Shown here: positions 60,578-64,000 of the stretch, one piece after another
Position numbering within the stretch: position 1 is the first letter of the stretch
Layout of the letters: every line of letters begins with the position of its first letter
Origin: Emticicia fluvialis
GTDB lineage: Bacteria > Bacteroidota > Bacteroidia > Cytophagales > Spirosomataceae
Assembly: GCF_024793945.1 (NCBI RefSeq)
Contig: NZ_JANUSD010000011.1
Span: 150,661-214,660 of the forward strand
Direction: 5' to 3'
Length of the DNA: 64,000 nt
Program-made: the position numbers and the translations under genes
The notes under the pieces: model-generated
What the model was told of the DNA's origin: nothing
Databases searched by the model: none
What the model saw: the letters and a program-made list of their open reading frames with translations, nothing else

Positions 60578-60699
60578 AGGGAAGACAATCAGTTTAATTT
60601 TCGGTAATTGAATGGAATTCGATATTCGAAATTTTTTTCCACTTTGACAAGCCCCGCAACGCTAAATCTGAAAATTTGTACTCCGGAGCCTGTAAATGC

Positions 60700-60737
60700 A
60701 AAGAAGCCATCTGCTTTAAAAGGCAGATGGCTTCTTT
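60700..60737 (-). terminator. Hairpin terminator after the DUF1573 gene
   Basis: AAAGAAGCCATCTGC and GCAGATGGCTTCTTT arms flank an eight-base AT-rich loop. On the minus strand it lies just beyond the DUF1573 stop. Confidence 0.85.
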
Positions 60738-60757
60738 AATTGTATTAAGCGCAACAA

Positions 60758-61183
60758 TTACACTTTTTTCTTTCCTTTTGCTGAAGAGGCAGGAGCAGCA
60801 GCCGGAGATGCCGGTGCAGTTACTTCGCCTTTAATGGTAAGAATCACCGTTCCGTTTTCAGCATTGCTGGTAACATTGATGGTTTTTGTGAAAGCACCCG
60901 GGCGACCAGAGGTGTTATAACCTACTTTAATTGTGCTTTTTGCACCTGGCATAATTGGGTCTCTTGGCCACTCAGGTGTAGTACAACCGCAAGACGCCGC
61001 CGCGTTAGAGATTACCACCGGGGCATTACCTGTGTTGGTTACTTCAAAGCTGTAAGTAGCCAGTGGGCCCTCTGAAACTTTACCGAAGTCGTGAACTTCT
61101 TTATTGAATTTCAATACGCCCTGTGCCTGCACAGAAGCTACAAATGCCATAACCACTGCAATTGTCGATAAGAATTTTTTCAT
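60758..61183 (-). CDS. DUF1573 secreted protein
   Basis: This 141-residue protein has a Sec signal (MKKFLSTIAVVMAFVASVQAQ) and one DUF1573 beta-sandwich. The domain has the typical LKFNKEVHDFGKVSEGPLAT, FEVTNTGNAPVVISNAAASCGCTTPEW and INVTSNAENGTVILTIKGEV. The CGCT motif may bind metal or form a disulfide. The tail is Ala/Pro/Ser-rich and ends in KGKKKV. The family is common in Bacteroidota envelopes; no function is agreed. It stands alone, and the 269-base gap to the divergent E1 dehydrogenase gene holds that gene's promoter. Confidence 0.92.
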   Translation of the reverse strand: MKKFLSTIAVVMAFVASVQAQGVLKFNKEVHDFGKVSEGPLATYSFEVTNTGNAPVVISNAAASCGCTTPEWPRDPIMPGAKSTIKVGYNTSGRPGAFTKTINVTSNAENGTVILTIKGEVTAPASPAAAPASSAKGKKKV

Positions 61184-61311
61184 TCGATTTAAACGATTAA
61201 AAGTGAGAAATAAATTTTGTGTTATTAGTAACGCTTAGTTTCGTCTTACAAATAAATACTAAACGCATCAGAAAATCCAAATTTTTAACAAGTCATTAAC
61301 AAAACTCTTTT

Positions 61312-61343
61312 TTTGAAAAATGCAATATTTTATCTTAACTTTA
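61312..61343 (+). promoter_or_regulatory. Promoter candidate for the E1 dehydrogenase
   Basis: TTTG (61312-61315), a 20-base spacer and TAACTTTA (61336-61343, one mismatch to TAnnTTTG) are well spaced. The ATG is at 61453, leaving a leader of about 100 bases. Confidence 0.5.
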
Positions 61344-61452
61344 CAACATGATTAGTTAGTATGACAACTAATTTCAGCCTTGGCAGTTGAGTCAGACATA
61401 AAATTTTTTTTGTATGGAATGTTTCCCATATTAACCATTCAAAATTCACAGC

Positions 61453-63870
61453 ATGACTGAAGTATCAGATCTAATAACCTCAACAGATGTTCTCTTAACC
61501 AAAGAAGAAGTATTAAATGATTACCGCATTGCCTGCGAAAGCCGAGAAGTAAGTATAATTGGCCGGAAAGATGTATTTATGGGCCGGGCCAATTTTGGTG
61601 TGTTTGGTGATGGGAAAGAACTTGCGCAGCTAGCCATGGCGAAGGTGTTCAGAAAAGGAGATTTCCGTTCGGGTTATTACCGTGACCAGACATTTCTGGC
61701 TGCTGTAGGCGGGCTTACCTGGCAACAGTTCTTTGCGCAGTTATATGCGCACCCCGACATCAACCATGACCCGTTTTCGGCGGGGCGCTCAATGAACGCC
61801 CATTACGGCAACCGCTGGATAGATAAAAACGGCGACTGGCTTAACCAGACAGAGTTGTACAATACTGTTAGCGATGTTTCTTCTACTGCCGGGCAAATGC
61901 CCCGGGCTGTAGGGCTGGCTTATGCCTCAAAATTATACAGACAAAATCCTGATTTAAAATATCTTACCAAGTTTTCACGCAATGGAAACGAGGTTTGCTT
62001 TGCCACCATTGGAGATGCCTCAACCTCGCAGGGCATGTTCTTCGAATCTATTAATGCCGCCGGTGTACTGCAGATACCCATCATTTTTTCGGTATGGGAC
62101 GATGGCTACGGCATTTCGGTACCTATAGAATACCAGACAACCAAATCAAGTATATCAGAAGCGCTGGCGGGGTTTCAACGCAAAGACGGCAGCAATGGTA
62201 TTGAAATAATTGTTGCCCGTGCCTGGAATTACCCCGAACTGATTGAGGCCTACCAGCGGGCAGCCGTATTTGCCCGCGACGAACACGTACCCGTTCTGGT
62301 GCATGTAATAGAAGTAACGCAGCAACTGGGTCACTCCACGTCAGGGTCGCATGAGAGGTACAAATCAAGAGACAGGCTCGATTTTGAAAAAGAGTTTGAT
62401 TGTAACTTTCACCTGAGAGAATGGATTTTGTCTAACGGTTTTGCTTCTGAAAAAGAAATTGATGCCATTGAGATAAAAGCGAAAGATGTTGCCAAGAAAT
62501 CGCGCAATGCAGCATGGGCAGCCTACCGCGAGTCTATTAAGCCTGATTTAGATTCAGCAATTGCTTTACTAAAAAAGGCTATGATAGAAAGTAAGCAATC
62601 GGCAGCCATAGCCAAACTGAGAGAAGAACTGGAGCATACCGAAAATCCGGTGCGCAGAGAAATCATTAGTCTGGTTAAAAAGGCAGTGATTCTGATGCGT
62701 TCGGAAGAAAATACTGCTAAAAAAGCCCTGATTGACTGGCTGAAGACAGCCATGGCAGAAAACAAAGAAAGATTCAACACCCATTTACTAAGTGAGTTTC
62801 CTACTTCGCCAATGCTGGTTAAAGGCGTAGCTCCGAAGTATGACGAAAGAAGTACTAATGTAGACGGCCGCGAGATAGTGAATGCCTATTTTGACCAGTT
62901 ATTCAGCCGGGATGCCCGCGTATTTGCCATTGGAGAAGACGTAGGCAAAATTGGCGACGTAAACCAGGGCTTTGCCGGTTTACAGGAAAAATACGGTGAA
63001 ATAAGAATAACAGATACGGGTATCAGAGAAACCACCATTATTGGGCAGGGTATTGGTGCAGCCATGCGCGGACTAAGACCCATCGTAGAAATTCAGTATT
63101 TCGACTACATCTACTACGCTCTGGCAACGCTTACCGACGACCTGGCCTCACTTCGTTACCGCACAGCCGGTGGCCAATTGGCGCCATTAATTGTACGCAC
63201 GCGCGGGCACCGTCTGGAGGGCATCTGGCATTCAGGGTCTCCTATGTCGGCCATGCTGGGCTCCCTACGTGGGGTTCATGTGCTGGTGCCGCGCAATTAT
63301 GTTCAGGCAGCCGGTTTCTATAACACAATTCTGAAAGGTGATGACCCGGCCTTAATAATTGAATGCCTCAATGGCTACCGTATAAAAGAAAAAATGCCAA
63401 CCAACCTTTCAGAAATCTGTACACCACTGGGTGTGCCTGAAATTCTGAAAGCCGGCCACGATTTAACCATTGTTACCTATGGCTCTATGTGCCGCATTGT
63501 AATGGAGGCAGCCTATCAGTTAGAACAGGCAGGTATTTTTGTAGAAGTAATTGATGTGCAATCGTTATTGCCGTTTGACGTGCATCATATAATTCTTGAC
63601 TCAATAAAGAAGACAAACCGTGTAATTTTTGCCGATGAAGACGTACCCGGTGGAGCATCGGCGTTTATGATGCAACAGGTGCTTGACGAACAACAGGCTT
63701 ATAAATACCTGGATTCGGCGCCAAAGGCGATTTCTGCACAGGCTCACAGACCGGCCTACGCCGCTGACGGAGATTATTTCTCAAAACCGAATGCTGAAAC
63801 TATATTTGAGGCCGTGTATGATCTGATGCGTGAAGCCCGCCCGAAGGATTTTCCTGAATTATATAAATAA
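61453..63870 (+). CDS. Fused E1 alpha/beta subunit of a 2-oxoacid dehydrogenase (branched-chain type)
   Basis: This 805-residue thiamine-diphosphate enzyme combines both E1 subunits. The alpha part (about 10-370) has FRKGDFRSGYYRDQTF, the TPP motif GDASTSQGMFFESINAAG (from about 187) and the HSTSGSHERY loop. A long charged helical linker follows (about 370-455). The beta part (from about 462) has FAIGEDVGKIGDVNQGFAG with the catalytic Glu, RITDTGIRETTIIGQGIGAA and YFDYIYYALATLTDDLASLRY. It decarboxylates branched 2-oxoacids (or pyruvate) for a lipoyl E2 not encoded here. Such fusions are common in Bacteroidota. It is cytoplasmic and monocistronic with a terminator after it. Confidence 0.93.
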   Translation: MTEVSDLITSTDVLLTKEEVLNDYRIACESREVSIIGRKDVFMGRANFGVFGDGKELAQLAMAKVFRKGDFRSGYYRDQTFLAAVGGLTWQQFFAQLYAHPDINHDPFSAGRSMNAHYGNRWIDKNGDWLNQTELYNTVSDVSSTAGQMPRAVGLAYASKLYRQNPDLKYLTKFSRNGNEVCFATIGDASTSQGMFFESINAAGVLQIPIIFSVWDDGYGISVPIEYQTTKSSISEALAGFQRKDGSNGIEIIVARAWNYPELIEAYQRAAVFARDEHVPVLVHVIEVTQQLGHSTSGSHERYKSRDRLDFEKEFDCNFHLREWILSNGFASEKEIDAIEIKAKDVAKKSRNAAWAAYRESIKPDLDSAIALLKKAMIESKQSAAIAKLREELEHTENPVRREIISLVKKAVILMRSEENTAKKALIDWLKTAMAENKERFNTHLLSEFPTSPMLVKGVAPKYDERSTNVDGREIVNAYFDQLFSRDARVFAIGEDVGKIGDVNQGFAGLQEKYGEIRITDTGIRETTIIGQGIGAAMRGLRPIVEIQYFDYIYYALATLTDDLASLRYRTAGGQLAPLIVRTRGHRLEGIWHSGSPMSAMLGSLRGVHVLVPRNYVQAAGFYNTILKGDDPALIIECLNGYRIKEKMPTNLSEICTPLGVPEILKAGHDLTIVTYGSMCRIVMEAAYQLEQAGIFVEVIDVQSLLPFDVHHIILDSIKKTNRVIFADEDVPGGASAFMMQQVLDEQQAYKYLDSAPKAISAQAHRPAYAADGDYFSKPNAETIFEAVYDLMREARPKDFPELYK

Positions 63871-63930
63871 ACGATATTGTCTAGTCCTAAATAAGCGATA
63901 CACTTATTTAGATTTAAAAAACTAATTTAC

Positions 63931-63968
63931 GGAATCCAATTGGGAGTTTTCAATTGGATTCTTTTTTT
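63931..63968 (+). terminator. Rho-independent terminator after the E1 gene
   Basis: GAATCCAATTG and CAATTGGATTC arms flank an eight-base loop, followed by seven T residues. The rest of the window to 64000 has no recognisable gene. Confidence 0.9.
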
Positions 63969-64000
63969 ATAAGTTCGGATTTTTACTTGGCATTGTTGAT

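Noticed and set aside
1..64000. Mobile elements, prophage, CRISPR array or toxin-antitoxin module
   Set aside because: No transposase, integrase, regularly spaced direct repeats or known toxin/antitoxin families were found. The only repeats are short palindromes.

Overview
The window reads as chromosomal DNA of a Bacteroidota bacterium, most likely from the Cytophagales. The evidence is: promoter candidates of the Bacteroidota type (TTG/TTTG near -33, TAnnTTTG near -7) upstream of several genes; few Shine-Dalgarno sequences and A-rich leaders; DUF4301, PF14905-type and OMP_b-brl_2-type outer-membrane proteins; a probable type IX secretion sorting domain; and a fused E1 alpha/beta 2-oxoacid dehydrogenase. 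Base composition is moderate and even. I see no insertion sequence, prophage, CRISPR array, origin or rRNA. One tRNA (Trp, CCA) is present. Genus is inference only.

Layout. 1-5.9 kb: the 3' end of an NAD-dependent epimerase, a TPR protein, a phosphotransferase/DUF4301 pair on the minus strand, and proA. 5.9-7.6 kb: a short alpha-glucan phosphorylase-like protein in which the PLP lysine position is threonine. 7.8-14.1 kb: a small membrane protein and a complete RND efflux operon (adaptor, HAE1-type pump, outer-membrane factor). 14.2-17.8 kb (minus): a TonB-receptor-like barrel, a 44-residue membrane peptide with its own promoter candidate, and an AraC regulator. 18-21.6 kb: a five-gene housekeeping/redox run (Fe-S protein, conserved unknown, luciferase-like oxidoreductase, free-Met-R-SO reductase, precorrin-2 dehydrogenase). 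21.7-29 kb: an ABC exporter, a YgiB/YgiC-like pair, an esterase, and a YciI/ECF sigma pair resembling the ECF42 arrangement. 29-34 kb (minus): tRNA-Trp-secE-nusG under a strong promoter match, tyrS, an outer-membrane barrel, queA and a membrane protein. 34-38 kb: two overlapping lipoprotein genes and a PduO-type cobalamin adenosyltransferase. 38-43.4 kb: purH, gmk, an ECF sigma/zinc anti-sigma pair, and a membrane-anchored winged-helix regulator divergent from a small secreted protein.

43.4-50.2 kb is the most distinctive accessory block. An AraC regulator is divergent from a TIM-barrel sugar isomerase, a Gfo/Idh/MocA oxidoreductase and a 1227-residue secreted ThuA/sugar-dehydrogenase-like/CARDB/cupredoxin fusion. 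The fusion's C-terminus carries an azurin-spaced copper site and it has no haem motif. Together these suggest periplasmic sugar oxidation feeding a keto-sugar or inositol-like pathway.

50.4-64 kb: a multi-pass AraC regulator with a class-C beta-lactamase-like hydrolase, yqeY, pdxJ, a secreted acidic protein with an internal repeat, a molybdopterin oxidoreductase, a tight three-gene operon (ATP-grasp ligase, glutamine-synthetase-family ligase, GntP permease), a DUF1573 protein and the fused E1 dehydrogenase. Most genes are ordinary for the phylum. The points most worth a second look are the copper-terminated fusion, the ligase-ligase-permease operon, the lysine-less phosphorylase, the sensor-type winged-helix regulator, and the separation of nusG from the ribosomal-protein operon.
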